A stretch of DNA of 64,000 bases, taken from positions 1,798,001-1,862,000 of the forward strand of contig LR134362.1 of NCBI GenBank assembly GCA_900637275.1, written 5' to 3'. Origin of the DNA: [Pasteurella] aerogenes (GTDB lineage: Bacteria > Pseudomonadota > Gammaproteobacteria > Enterobacterales > Pasteurellaceae). Below the pieces are notes generated by a model. It saw only the letters and a list, made by a program, of their open reading frames with translations. It was not told the DNA's origin and searched no databases. Numbering within the stretch: position 1 is the stretch's first letter; each line of letters starts with the position of its first letter. Below are positions 26,679 to 35,097 of the stretch, piece after piece. A program made the position numbers and the translations under genes.

Positions 26679-27461
26679 CTATTGTAGCTGAATTTTAAAA
26701 AGTTGCTCAAAATTTCGCGTGGTTATTTTTGCACAATCTTCCAACGAAATCCCTTTTAAGGTCGCCACATATTCGCATACTTCGCGTACATACGCCGGCT
26801 GATTTTGTTTACTACGATAAGGTACCGGCGCCAAATATGGACTGTCAGTCTCCACTAACAAACGATCCAACGGAATTTTACGTACGACTTCGCGCAAATC
26901 TTCCGCATTTTTAAAGGTGACAATACCTGAAATGGAAATATAAAATCCCAAGTCCAACGCTTGTTTCGCCATCTCCCAATTTTCGGTAAAACAATGCAAA
27001 ACACCACCGCACTTTTCCGCATGATGTTGTTTTAACAAGGCTATCGTATCTTCGCGCGCCGAACGGGTATGCACGATCACAGGCTTATTCAGCTGATTGG
27101 CAATGTCAATTTGCTTTGCAAACACCGCTTGTTGTAGGCTTTTATTTTCGGCACTGTAATAATAATCCAAGCCGGTTTCCCCGATGGCGACCACTTTCGG
27201 ATCCGCCGCTAAACACAACAAACGCTCAAAATCAAAGGGTTCATCATCCAAATCCAGAGGATGCACGCCGCAAGACAACGACACTGACTCAAAAGATTTT
27301 AATGCATCCACAATTTGTTCGTAGCGACGCAAAGTCACACCCACTGCCAATACATGTTTCACCTCGCGAGCCTGTGCTTTAGCAATCACATCCGCAATAT
27401 CTCGGTGTAAATTTTCATAATCCAACGCATCTAAATGACAATGGCTATCTACTATAAACAT
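26679..27461 (-). CDS. ycfH: TatD-family metal-dependent hydrolase (YcfH)
   Basis: This 260-residue TIM-barrel nuclease-like enzyme has metal ligands in DSHCHLD, GETGLDYYY, VIVHTRSA, LHCFTE and ETDSPYLAP. It belongs to the YcfH subgroup by position: directly after holB, the order seen in E. coli (mltG-tmk-holB-ycfH). D-aminoacyl-tRNA/DNA 3' processing has been shown for relatives; the role here is open. Confidence 0.93.
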   Translation of the reverse strand: MFIVDSHCHLDALDYENLHRDIADVIAKAQAREVKHVLAVGVTLRRYEQIVDALKSFESVSLSCGVHPLDLDDEPFDFERLLCLAADPKVVAIGETGLDYYYSAENKSLQQAVFAKQIDIANQLNKPVIVHTRSAREDTIALLKQHHAEKCGGVLHCFTENWEMAKQALDLGFYISISGIVTFKNAEDLREVVRKIPLDRLLVETDSPYLAPVPYRSKQNQPAYVREVCEYVATLKGISLEDCAKITTRNFEQLFKIQLQ

Positions 27462-28469
27462 CTAAAAAAAGTCCTGTTTGTTATTCTCTTCAAAAACCTC
27501 GGTAACCAATTTAGTCAATCCGTCTAATAACATTAACTCTTGATTAACCCCGTTAATTTGCAATAAATCTGACCGCACTTGACTAATAATTTGATTAGCA
27601 CGCAACAATCCAAGTGCGGTCTGTTTTTGATTAAATTGTTCAATACCGCGTACCACATCCTGACAAATCCAACCTTGACGTATACCAAGTTTCGCTTTCA
27701 GCGCATCAGACAAAAAGCCCGCCAGCCAATCCAATTGTTGAAATAACAACTCATTTTCAAAATAAGGCAACAGCTCCAAAGGCGAGCGCCGCACATAAAA
27801 CACCCAAAATTGACGTAGAAAATCCTTCCGTTTGGTTAATAATCCTTGCGTCAACATGGTCAACGCAGCTAATGGACGCCCATAGCTCACCAAAAGTGCG
27901 GTCTGAATTTCGCTTATTTCTTGCGCACTTTGCTCCTGCAACCAAGCCATCGCTACCGCTTGTGGTGGCGTATTGATTAACCAACTTTGACAACGACTGT
28001 GAATAGTTGCTAACAAACTTGCTGAGATGTCCACTTGCAATAAAAAATAAGTGTTCGGACGAGGTTCTTCCAAGGTTTTCAACAAAGCATTCGCTGCGGC
28101 TTCGGTTAAACGTTCCGCCCCTTGAATCACAACCACTTTATTGCCATTTTGCTGCGCGTGTTGCGTAACTTTTTCATTAATTTCACGCACTTGCTCCACG
28201 CCAATATCTTTATTCTCTATCGGCGCCAAGCGCGCATAATCTGGGTGATTTCCGGCAGAAAATAAATGACAACTATGACATTGTCCGCAAGGTTCGTCTC
28301 CTTGTGGTTGCGTACAAAGTAAACGATGCGACACTGCGTCAACTAATTGCTCTACTCCCAATCCTTGATCCGAACGAAACAACAACGCATGCGGCAACAC
28401 CCCTTGATGAAGGGTTTGCATCAATTGTTGGTAATAGGGAACTAACCAAGGATAAAGCGCCACGTTCAT
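27462..28469 (-). CDS. holB: DNA polymerase III delta' subunit
   Basis: This 335-residue clamp-loader subunit has a AAA+ fold with a degenerate P-loop (FRSDQGLGVEQLV), a zinc module CGQCHSCHLF, and the Ser-Arg-Cys motif IHSRCQSW typical of delta'. Start ATG follows the tmk stop without a gap. It carries three uptake cores (27572, 27612, 27894), an unusually dense cluster. Confidence 0.95.
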   Translation of the reverse strand: MNVALYPWLVPYYQQLMQTLHQGVLPHALLFRSDQGLGVEQLVDAVSHRLLCTQPQGDEPCGQCHSCHLFSAGNHPDYARLAPIENKDIGVEQVREINEKVTQHAQQNGNKVVVIQGAERLTEAAANALLKTLEEPRPNTYFLLQVDISASLLATIHSRCQSWLINTPPQAVAMAWLQEQSAQEISEIQTALLVSYGRPLAALTMLTQGLLTKRKDFLRQFWVFYVRRSPLELLPYFENELLFQQLDWLAGFLSDALKAKLGIRQGWICQDVVRGIEQFNQKQTALGLLRANQIISQVRSDLLQINGVNQELMLLDGLTKLVTEVFEENNKQDFF

Positions 28470-29099
28470 TTATTTCACACGATTTACAAAGTCAATCACC
28501 GCACGCTGAATATCCGCGCGCACTTGCTCAATTGATTGCGCCGCATCAATCACCACCGCATTCGGCAATTGCTGCACTAATTGCAAATATTTAGCCCGAG
28601 TGCGGTGGAAAAAATCCAAGTTTTGCTGCTCAATACGGTCTAACTCGCCTCGCCCGCGCGCACGTGCCAACCCCACAGCCGGATCAATGTCCAAATATAA
28701 GGTAAAATCCGGTGCGAAATCGCCCAACACCGCCTGTTTCAAAGTTGCCAATAAACTGGCATCCAATTGTCTACCACCACCTTGATAGGCTTGTGAAGAC
28801 AGGTCATGACGATCACCAACCACCCATTTTCCTACCCTCAAGGCGGGCTTAATCACATTTTCCACCAATTGCACACGTGCCGCATACAACATCAATAATT
28901 CTGCTTTATCGGTGACTACTTCTTCCGTTTCATGTTTGATCAATTGGCGTAGTTTTTCTGCCAACGGCGTGCCACCCGGTTCACGGGTAAATACCACCTG
29001 CTCTACACCCAATTGTTGCAAGGTCTCCGCAACCGCCTGATGTGCGGTGGATTTACCGGCGCCTTCCAACCCTTCGATCACAATAAATTTGCCTGCCAT
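28470..29099 (-). CDS. tmk: Thymidylate kinase
   Basis: This 209-residue enzyme phosphorylates dTMP to dTDP. The P-loop EGLEGAGKST, substrate motif TREPGGTPLAE, and YQGGGRQLD with the lid RARGRGELDRIE are all visible. It is tightly packed between mltG (1-bp gap) and holB (no gap). Confidence 0.97.
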   Translation of the reverse strand: MAGKFIVIEGLEGAGKSTAHQAVAETLQQLGVEQVVFTREPGGTPLAEKLRQLIKHETEEVVTDKAELLMLYAARVQLVENVIKPALRVGKWVVGDRHDLSSQAYQGGGRQLDASLLATLKQAVLGDFAPDFTLYLDIDPAVGLARARGRGELDRIEQQNLDFFHRTRAKYLQLVQQLPNAVVIDAAQSIEQVRADIQRAVIDFVNRVK

Positions 29100-29100
29100 C

Positions 29101-30147
29101 TTATTTTCCTTTTTGCTGGTTTCTATACCAACGCAAATATTCTTGTACTGCGCGATTATGTTCCATTAAAGTTCGGCTGAATTTATGTCCGCCAGAACCG
29201 TCCGCTACAAAATATAAATAATCGGTTTTTTCAGGATTTGCGACCGCTTGCAAGGTACTTTCCGCCGGCATGGCGATCGGCGTTGGCGGCAAACCTAAAT
29301 TTAAATAGGTATTATAAGGCCCCGGCGTTTCCAAATCTTTACGCCGAATATTCCCATTATACGCCTCACCCATCCCGTAAATAATCGTTGGATCTGTTTG
29401 CAGCGGCATATTTTTATTTAATCGGTTAATAAACACAGAAGCCACTTTGCCACGTTCTGCTGCCACCGCGGTTTCTTTTTCCACAATGGACGCCAAAATC
29501 AATAATTCATAAGGATTGTTCAGCGGCAAATTTGGATCACGCTGTTCCCACGCTTGTTGCAACGCCTTTTCCATCCGTTTAGCCGCACGTTTTAATAAAT
29601 CCAGATCTGTCGAATTTGGCGTATAATTATAAGTATCCGGATACAACCAACCTTCTATCTTCTTTTGTTCATGAATGGCTTTGGCAAAATCCGGCAATTG
29701 CAACGCATCGAAAATCTCCACGTCAGTTTTACCCACCAAAGTTTGTTTTAAGTGCGGTGCTTTTTCTAATTTTTTTTGCCATGCCTTAAAGGTTTCGCCT
29801 TCAATAAATTGCACATTAAATTGCACTTCTTTGCCTGAATTTAATAATTGCAATACATCGCCCACGGTTTTCACCCCATTTAAAGCATAGGTTCCCGCTT
29901 TGACTTTATTTAAATCCGGTCGTAATTTCAACAACCATGGCAATAATTTGGCATCATCCACTAATTTTTCTTGTTCAAATAAAGCCGCCAATTTATTGCC
30001 CGTTGTGCCACGTTCTAACACCAACAACTGATCCGGTTGCGTTTGTACCGGAATCTCAACAAATGCGTTGATTTTCTGATATGCCCATGCGGCAACCGCC
30101 GCCAAAATCACAATAAAAACACTTAATCCCAATAAAAATTTTTTCAT
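29101..30147 (-). CDS. mltG: Endolytic peptidoglycan transglycosylase MltG
   Basis: This 348-residue inner-membrane enzyme cuts nascent glycan strands. There is one transmembrane helix (about 4-22), a LysM-like region, and the YceG catalytic domain with Glu in LASIVEKETAV followed by FINRLN and LQTDPTIIYGMGE. I chose ATG at 30147 (MKKFLLGLS) over the TTG three codons upstream. The pabC gene that precedes mltG in E. coli is not adjacent. Confidence 0.95.
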   Translation of the reverse strand: MKKFLLGLSVFIVILAAVAAWAYQKINAFVEIPVQTQPDQLLVLERGTTGNKLAALFEQEKLVDDAKLLPWLLKLRPDLNKVKAGTYALNGVKTVGDVLQLLNSGKEVQFNVQFIEGETFKAWQKKLEKAPHLKQTLVGKTDVEIFDALQLPDFAKAIHEQKKIEGWLYPDTYNYTPNSTDLDLLKRAAKRMEKALQQAWEQRDPNLPLNNPYELLILASIVEKETAVAAERGKVASVFINRLNKNMPLQTDPTIIYGMGEAYNGNIRRKDLETPGPYNTYLNLGLPPTPIAMPAESTLQAVANPEKTDYLYFVADGSGGHKFSRTLMEHNRAVQEYLRWYRNQQKGK

Positions 30148-30198
30148 ATAATCCAATCAAACTCACAGAAAAATTCCTCGCCAGTTTACCATATACGC

Positions 30199-30259
30199 AA
30201 GTGCGGTCAATTTTCGCAAAGAAAATGTTGGCAAAAATTCCTGAATTTTGACCGCACTT
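30199..30259. repeat. Inverted pair of uptake signal sequences
   Basis: AAGTGCGGT (30199-30207) and ACCGCACTT (30251-30259) lie in the gap between divergent mltG and comEA, immediately before the CRP-S site. The arms are separated by 43 bases, longer than a terminator-like pair. Confidence 0.8.
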
Positions 30260-30267
30260 TTTGTCAT

Positions 30268-30289
30268 TTTTGCGAGTCCGATCGCAAAA
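30268..30289 (+). promoter_or_regulatory. CRP-S (Sxy-dependent competence) site
   Basis: The site has TGCGA (30271-30275), six bases, and TCGCA (30282-30286), with four T/A on each side. It is a perfect match to the Pasteurellaceae CRP-S consensus TGCGA-N6-TCGCA, with the C-for-T change that makes CRP depend on Sxy. It is about 130 bp before the comEA ATG. Confidence 0.88.
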
Positions 30290-30408
30290 ACACAGGTTGT
30301 TAATTGCCGACCATGACCTATTCATTCATATTTATCCCCGTTGAATGTTCAACACATTGAGATACCACAACCAATGTACTTAAACACTACCCAAAAGAGG
30401 AAAATATC

Positions 30409-30735
30409 ATGCAATTATTTAAATCAATCAGTCTGGCATTGGGCTTATTGAGCGCTTTATTGGGCGCTAATTCCGCCCTTGCCGCAACCGACCCACCGCC
30501 CAAGCCGGCGGCAGAACAAACAGCGCCAGTCATATTGAGCGATACACTCAATATTAACACTGCTACTGCTGAAGAAATTCAAAGCGCATTACTCGGCATT
30601 GGTGCAAAAAAAGCGGAAGCGATTGTAGAATATCGGGAAAAACACGGTAATTTCACCGCCCCCGAACAGTTGTTGGAAATCCAAGGTATCGGCAAAGCTA
30701 CGTTGGAGAAAAATAAAGATCGTATTGTTTTTTAA
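30409..30735 (+). CDS. comEA: ComEA-family DNA-binding competence protein
   Basis: This 108-residue protein has a Sec signal peptide (cleavage near ALAAT, about residue 26), a Pro/Ala linker and a C-terminal helix-hairpin-helix pair (about 45-108; LNINTATAEEI, LLGIGAKKAEAIVEYREKHG, IQGIGKATLEK). It should bind incoming DNA in the periplasm during uptake; H. influenzae calls its homologue ComE1. AGAGGAAAAT precedes the start. Its CRP-S site ties it to the Sxy competence regulon. Confidence 0.94.
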   Translation: MQLFKSISLALGLLSALLGANSALAATDPPPKPAAEQTAPVILSDTLNINTATAEEIQSALLGIGAKKAEAIVEYREKHGNFTAPEQLLEIQGIGKATLEKNKDRIVF

Positions 30736-30760
30736 ACAAAATAGCATGATTTTATTAATG

Positions 30761-30790
30761 AAAAACCCGGCATCCACCGGGTTTTCTTAT
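30761..30790. terminator. Bidirectional terminator between comEA and nlpD
   Basis: A 9-bp stem AAAACCCGG/CCGGGTTTT with a six-base loop has A-tract and T-tract on opposite sides. It lies 26 bp after comEA and just past the nlpD stop, so it can serve both. Confidence 0.85.
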
Positions 30791-30791
30791 T

Positions 30792-31991
30792 TTAACGTTT
30801 TGGCAAATAACGTAGCGGATCCACGGATTTCCCTTTATAACGAATTTCAAAGTGTAATTTCACATCTGTTGTACCGGAACTTCCCATTTTCGCAATTTGT
30901 TGTCCCGCTTTTACTTCTTGTTGATCTTTAACTAAGATCGACTCGTTATGCGCATAAGCACTGAGGTAATCATCATTATGTTTAATGATAATCAGATTGC
31001 CATAACCGCGCAAGGCATTACCGGCATACACTACACGACCTGCCGCGGCTGCATTAACCGCTTGACCACGAGATCCGGCAATATCGATCCCTTTATTACC
31101 ACCATCAGAACTGGAAAAACCTTGTGTAATTTTCCCATTAGTCGGCCAGCTCCAAGCCACATTAGATGCCACCGGCGCTTGCGTTGCGGTGGTCGTTGGC
31201 ATTGGTGTCGTCGTTTGGACCGACGTAGTTTGTGCAGGTTGAGTGACCGTTGTTGTGGTCATCGTTGTCGCACCCGCTACAGTTTGTTGTGCCGCAGCAC
31301 TGACACTGCCTGCTGAAGATTTAATTGGACCGGTAATGGTTCCATCAGAGCCATATTGAGTACCGTTAGGACCCGGCGTATAGGTCACCGCCGGTTGTAC
31401 CGGTTTAGTCACAACTGGCGCCGCTGCAACAGTTTGTGTGTTGGTTGGCGTTGCTGACGCGCGATTGTTTGACACTTTCAAGGTTTGCCCAACGCTTAAA
31501 TTATACGGCTCGGACATATTGTTCAATGCCGCCAATTCGTTTACATCCATACCAGAAATATAAGCAATTAAGAACATCGTATCGCCCTTACGTACCGTAT
31601 AGCTGTCGCCTTTGTAAAAACCTTTATCGATTTTGCTGTAATCCGGTGCATTGGTTTGTGGATTACGTGGAATTTCAAAATTTTGTGGCACAGATTTAGG
31701 CGCACTAACAGGGGTTGTCGGTGCAGGCGCTTGTGGCAAAGATTGCGGTTTCGGCGCTTGATAAGTTGGTTGTGTTACCACCGGCGTGTTCATTTCCACT
31801 GGCATGGATTGCTGCTGAATTTGCGGCTCCCAAGATCCACCAGTCGCGCCACTATTATCCACCGGCTGCATAATACCCGGCGTTAAAGTGCCATCAACGC
31901 TTTCAACCGGCGCCGGAGTATCCGAACTACAGGCAGTCAAAATTGCCATCGCAACAGGCAAAACTAAAAACGATTTTTTCATTTCTTTCAT
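30792..31991 (-). CDS. nlpD: Murein hydrolase activator lipoprotein NlpD (LppB)
   Basis: This 399-residue outer-membrane lipoprotein has signal peptide with lipobox LTAC, a conserved N-terminal patch (PGIMQPVDNSGATGGSW), a LysM domain at about 130-175 (YTVRKGDTMFLIAYISG), a Thr/Gln-rich linker and a LytM/M23 domain at about 290-395. That domain lacks the first metal His of active M23 enzymes (GGNKGIDIAG where HxGxD is expected), as in NlpD, which activates AmiC rather than cutting murein. The start could be 31991 or 31982 (MKKSF). Confidence 0.93.
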   Translation of the reverse strand: MKEMKKSFLVLPVAMAILTACSSDTPAPVESVDGTLTPGIMQPVDNSGATGGSWEPQIQQQSMPVEMNTPVVTQPTYQAPKPQSLPQAPAPTTPVSAPKSVPQNFEIPRNPQTNAPDYSKIDKGFYKGDSYTVRKGDTMFLIAYISGMDVNELAALNNMSEPYNLSVGQTLKVSNNRASATPTNTQTVAAAPVVTKPVQPAVTYTPGPNGTQYGSDGTITGPIKSSAGSVSAAAQQTVAGATTMTTTTVTQPAQTTSVQTTTPMPTTTATQAPVASNVAWSWPTNGKITQGFSSSDGGNKGIDIAGSRGQAVNAAAAGRVVYAGNALRGYGNLIIIKHNDDYLSAYAHNESILVKDQQEVKAGQQIAKMGSSGTTDVKLHFEIRYKGKSVDPLRYLPKR

Positions 31992-32000
31992 TATCCTCTT

Positions 32001-32186
32001 TTAATTCATATTCGCTGGCATGCTTGATTGTTCAATTTCCGGCAACCAACTGCCGCCCTCGACTGCACCCGTTCCGTCCACCGCTTGCATAATTCCCGGC
32101 GGTAACGCATTTTCATCTTTAATTTCTTCCGATGCACAAGCGCTCAACCCAAAAACTATAGACAACAATAATAGTAATTTATTCAT
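32001..32186 (-). CDS. Small lipoprotein similar to the NlpD N-terminus
   Basis: This 61-residue predicted lipoprotein has a signal peptide with lipobox LSAC (Cys about 17). Its remaining part, PPGIMQAVDGTGAVEGGSW to the end MPANMN, matches the segment just after the lipobox of the adjacent NlpD (PGIMQPVD-SGA-GGSW-P-I-Q-SMP--MN), roughly 20 of 33 positions identical. It has no LysM or LytM domain. It ends 9 bp before nlpD, whose ribosome site overlaps its stop, so the two are probably co-translated. The role is unknown. Confidence 0.8.
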   Translation of the reverse strand: MNKLLLLLSIVFGLSACASEEIKDENALPPGIMQAVDGTGAVEGGSWLPEIEQSSMPANMN

Positions 32187-32199
32187 TTTAAATCTCTTT

Positions 32200-32775
32200 T
32201 TATCTTAAAATTAAATAGGCAACGACCGCGAGAACGACCACTGACCAACCAATTACTTCAATTGATTTGCGTAATTTCGCCGCAAATTTCTCACCGCCCC
32301 AAGCCGCTAATTTGGCAACCAATAAAAAGCGTGCCGCACGGGAAACAAACGCGGTAATCAAAAATGGGAAAAATGCCATTTGCATAACACCCGCACAAAT
32401 GGTAAAGACTTTGTACGGAATTGGCGAAAAACCGGCGACAAATACCACTAGCACGCCCCAGCGTTCAAACCATGAAATCGCGGTTTCCCAATGATGTTGA
32501 TAGCCCCATTGTTGGATATAATGCTGAACAAAATCAAAGGCATAATAACCTAACCCGTATCCAACAACCCCGCCAACTGCTGAAGCAATCGCGGTATAAA
32601 GCGCCAATCTGACCGCACTTTTCGGCTTGGTCATCGACATCGGAATAAGCATCACATCTGGTGGAATAGGAAAGAAAATGGCCTCAATAAAACTAACAAA
32701 AGAAAGCCAAAAAGTCGCATAGCGATGTTTTGACCATTCCATGGTTTTATCATACATAGCACCAAAAATGTTCAA
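32200..32775 (-). CDS. yqaA: YqaA family (DedA/SNARE-associated-like) membrane protein
   Basis: This 191-residue inner-membrane protein has about four to five helices and the DedA-like motif FIEAIFFPIPPDVMLIPMSM plus FSPIPYKVFTICAGVMQM. Relatives are thought to transport lipid carriers or keep membrane balance; function is not established. It sits between surE and the small lipoprotein gene, where E. coli has pcm. Confidence 0.87.
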   Translation of the reverse strand: MNIFGAMYDKTMEWSKHRYATFWLSFVSFIEAIFFPIPPDVMLIPMSMTKPKSAVRLALYTAIASAVGGVVGYGLGYYAFDFVQHYIQQWGYQHHWETAISWFERWGVLVVFVAGFSPIPYKVFTICAGVMQMAFFPFLITAFVSRAARFLLVAKLAAWGGEKFAAKLRKSIEVIGWSVVVLAVVAYLILR

Positions 32776-32820
32776 TTGTGTTTCCTTAGTAAAAATGAAG
32801 ATATAACATAAAGCGACGTA

Positions 32821-33561
32821 TTATTCACTTTTTAACCAATCTTGTAAAGCGACAAGTGAATGATGAGCTGTCATATCCGCTTGAATTGGTGTGATAGAGA
32901 CGTAACCGTTTTGTACTGCATAAAAATCTGTACCCTCTTGTTCGTATTCAGGCAACCCTGAAGGACCAATCCAATAAATATGTTCACCACGCGGATCTTG
33001 CTGTTTGATCACTTCCGCTGCGAAAGATCGGTAACCGAGATGGGTCACTTTAATACCTTTTAATTGCTCATAAGGCAAATCCGGTACATTAATATTGATA
33101 ATTTCCCGCGGATTAAGCAATTCGCCATGCAATTTTGGAATTAAATCCGCTACCACTTTTGCTGCACTTTCATAATGTTGGCGTCCATCTAAAGACACCG
33201 CAATGGAAGGTAAACCCAAATGACGCCCTTCTAATGCCGCTGCTACGGTGCCGGAATAAATCACATCATCCCCTAAATTCGCCCCGGCATTAATCCCCGA
33301 AACCACCAAATCCACCTGCCCAGATAAAAATCCGTTGAGTGCCAAATGTACACAATCTGCCGGCGTTCCGTTAATACAATAATCACCACTATCCAATTTC
33401 ATCGGGCGCAACGGTTGCACCAACGTTAACGAACTCGACGCTGCACTACGGTTACGATCCGGCGCCACGACGGTCACTTGGGCGAATTTACGCAATTCGT
33501 ACGCTAGGGTTTTGATCCCCTCAGCATGAATTCCGTCGTCATTTGATAAAAGAATATGCAT
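32821..33561 (-). CDS. surE: 5'/3'-nucleotidase SurE
   Basis: This 246-residue metal-dependent nucleotidase/exopolyphosphatase has metal-binding SNDDGIHAEGI at the N-terminus and VSGINAGANLGDDVIYSGTV in the active-site loop. It lies downstream of truD in the conserved ispF-truD-surE order. Confidence 0.96.
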   Translation of the reverse strand: MHILLSNDDGIHAEGIKTLAYELRKFAQVTVVAPDRNRSAASSSLTLVQPLRPMKLDSGDYCINGTPADCVHLALNGFLSGQVDLVVSGINAGANLGDDVIYSGTVAAALEGRHLGLPSIAVSLDGRQHYESAAKVVADLIPKLHGELLNPREIININVPDLPYEQLKGIKVTHLGYRSFAAEVIKQQDPRGEHIYWIGPSGLPEYEQEGTDFYAVQNGYVSITPIQADMTAHHSLVALQDWLKSE

Positions 33562-33585
33562 TTTAATTTCCCTACATAAATAAAA

Positions 33586-34590
33586 TTAAACCGTTTTCAC
33601 CAACTCACGAATTAACGCAGTCGCATAGCTGCCCGCCGGCAGAAAAAAGCGCAATGCCAACCCTTGTGGATTAAACGCCCAAGTAAAATCTTCCGCGAAC
33701 ATTAACATCGCACGACGCATCGGCTTTACGCGTTCTTGTTTCATCAAATGCAATAAAGCAGAATGTTGTTGAATAATCTGCATTTCAGCACAATTTGTTG
33801 GCGGCATGTTATCGCCAATTAACGCCGCGGTTAAGACAATATCGTTTTGCCGCAAGCGCTGTTGCAATCTGGCTAAATCTTCGTTTTCATCCACCACAAA
33901 CCAACTTTGCGAATGGCGCAATTGCACAATATCCTTTGGCAAAACTCGCTGAATATCCCCTTGTTGAATACGCGCTGACACAATCAAATTAAACACTTCG
34001 CTGCGCGCCGCAGACAGATAAAAGCTACGTTTTTTCCGATCTTTCACCTGAATTTCGCCCTTTGCCCAACGCAAGGCTTGCATCAAATTTTGTCCATCAT
34101 GCCCAAAACGTTGATCCATAAAATAATTGGGAAAACCGCAAAACGCGAGATTTTTTAACCGCACTTTTAACTCATCACTTTCCACCGCATTACGCAATAA
34201 AATCTCAAAATAGTTACCTTGCAAACTGCCAATACGGATTTTACGTTGGTGCCGACTTACCGCCAAAATTTCGACGCCCTCCACATGAAACTGGCTAAAA
34301 TCCGGCGTGGTCTTGCCCGGCATATGCAAAGAAAACCATTGTTCGGTTACTCCATGGCGATCTTTCAGCCCGGCATAACTCATATTTCGTGCGGAAATGC
34401 CGGCAAACTCTGCTAACTTCTCACCAACGAAGATCGTGTTTGCGTTGGTTTTGCGCACCTTAACCACCACAAATTCGCCCTCGCCAGAAAAATCGTAGCC
34501 CAATTTTTCTTTCACCACAAAATCGGCAAACTCCGCTTTTAAAAGTGCGGTCTGTTTTGGCATCGTTTGTAAGTAGGCTAATTCCATCAT
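33586..34590 (-). CDS. truD: tRNA pseudouridine(13) synthase TruD
   Basis: This 334-residue enzyme makes pseudouridine 13 in tRNA-Glu. Catalytic Asp77 lies in SYAGLKDRHGVTEQW; FPNYFMDQRFG and the C-terminal LRFFLPAGSYATALIREL also match. The start ATGATG overlaps the ispF stop by 4 bp, giving translational coupling. Two uptake cores are inside. Confidence 0.96.
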   Translation of the reverse strand: MMELAYLQTMPKQTALLKAEFADFVVKEKLGYDFSGEGEFVVVKVRKTNANTIFVGEKLAEFAGISARNMSYAGLKDRHGVTEQWFSLHMPGKTTPDFSQFHVEGVEILAVSRHQRKIRIGSLQGNYFEILLRNAVESDELKVRLKNLAFCGFPNYFMDQRFGHDGQNLMQALRWAKGEIQVKDRKKRSFYLSAARSEVFNLIVSARIQQGDIQRVLPKDIVQLRHSQSWFVVDENEDLARLQQRLRQNDIVLTAALIGDNMPPTNCAEMQIIQQHSALLHLMKQERVKPMRRAMLMFAEDFTWAFNPQGLALRFFLPAGSYATALIRELVKTV

Positions 34591-35066
34591 TGTTTTTTTA
34601 CCAACAACGCCACCGCCTCACAAGCAATCCCTTCGCCGCGCCCGGTAAAGCCCAATTTTTCCGTTGTGGTCGCTTTCACGTTAACTTGCGCGATGTCGCA
34701 CTGTAAATCTTGCGCAATCAGCCCGCGCATTTCGTCAATATACGGACGCATTTTAGGCGCTTGTGCAATAATGGTTACATCCACATTGCCCACGTGATAA
34801 CCCCGTGCCTTCACTTGTGCAAAGGCTTCGCGTAACAAACCGCGACTGTCCGCACCTTTATATTGCATATCCGTATCAGGGAATAATTTGCCGATATCAC
34901 CCAATGCCACAGCGCCCAATAACGCGTCCGTCAAAGCGTGCAATGCCACATCCCCGTCGCTATGCGCCAATAAACCTTGCGCATATGGAATTTTCACGCC
35001 GCCAATAATAATCGGACCTTCACCACCGAAAGCGTGTACATCAAACCCATGACCAATTCGTATCAT
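34587..35066 (-). CDS. ispF: 2-C-methyl-D-erythritol 2,4-cyclodiphosphate synthase
   Basis: This 159-residue enzyme of the MEP isoprenoid pathway has metal ligands in RIGHGFDVHAF (Asp, His) and AHSDGDVALHALTDALLGA. The C-terminal TTEKLGFTGRGEGIACEAV holds the substrate loop. It acts two steps after IspD, whose gene lies upstream but is separated here by an antiporter gene. Confidence 0.97.
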   Translation of the reverse strand: MIRIGHGFDVHAFGGEGPIIIGGVKIPYAQGLLAHSDGDVALHALTDALLGAVALGDIGKLFPDTDMQYKGADSRGLLREAFAQVKARGYHVGNVDVTIIAQAPKMRPYIDEMRGLIAQDLQCDIAQVNVKATTTEKLGFTGRGEGIACEAVALLVKKQ

Positions 35067-35097
35067 TCGTTATTTTCCTTTTATTTTTGACCGCACT

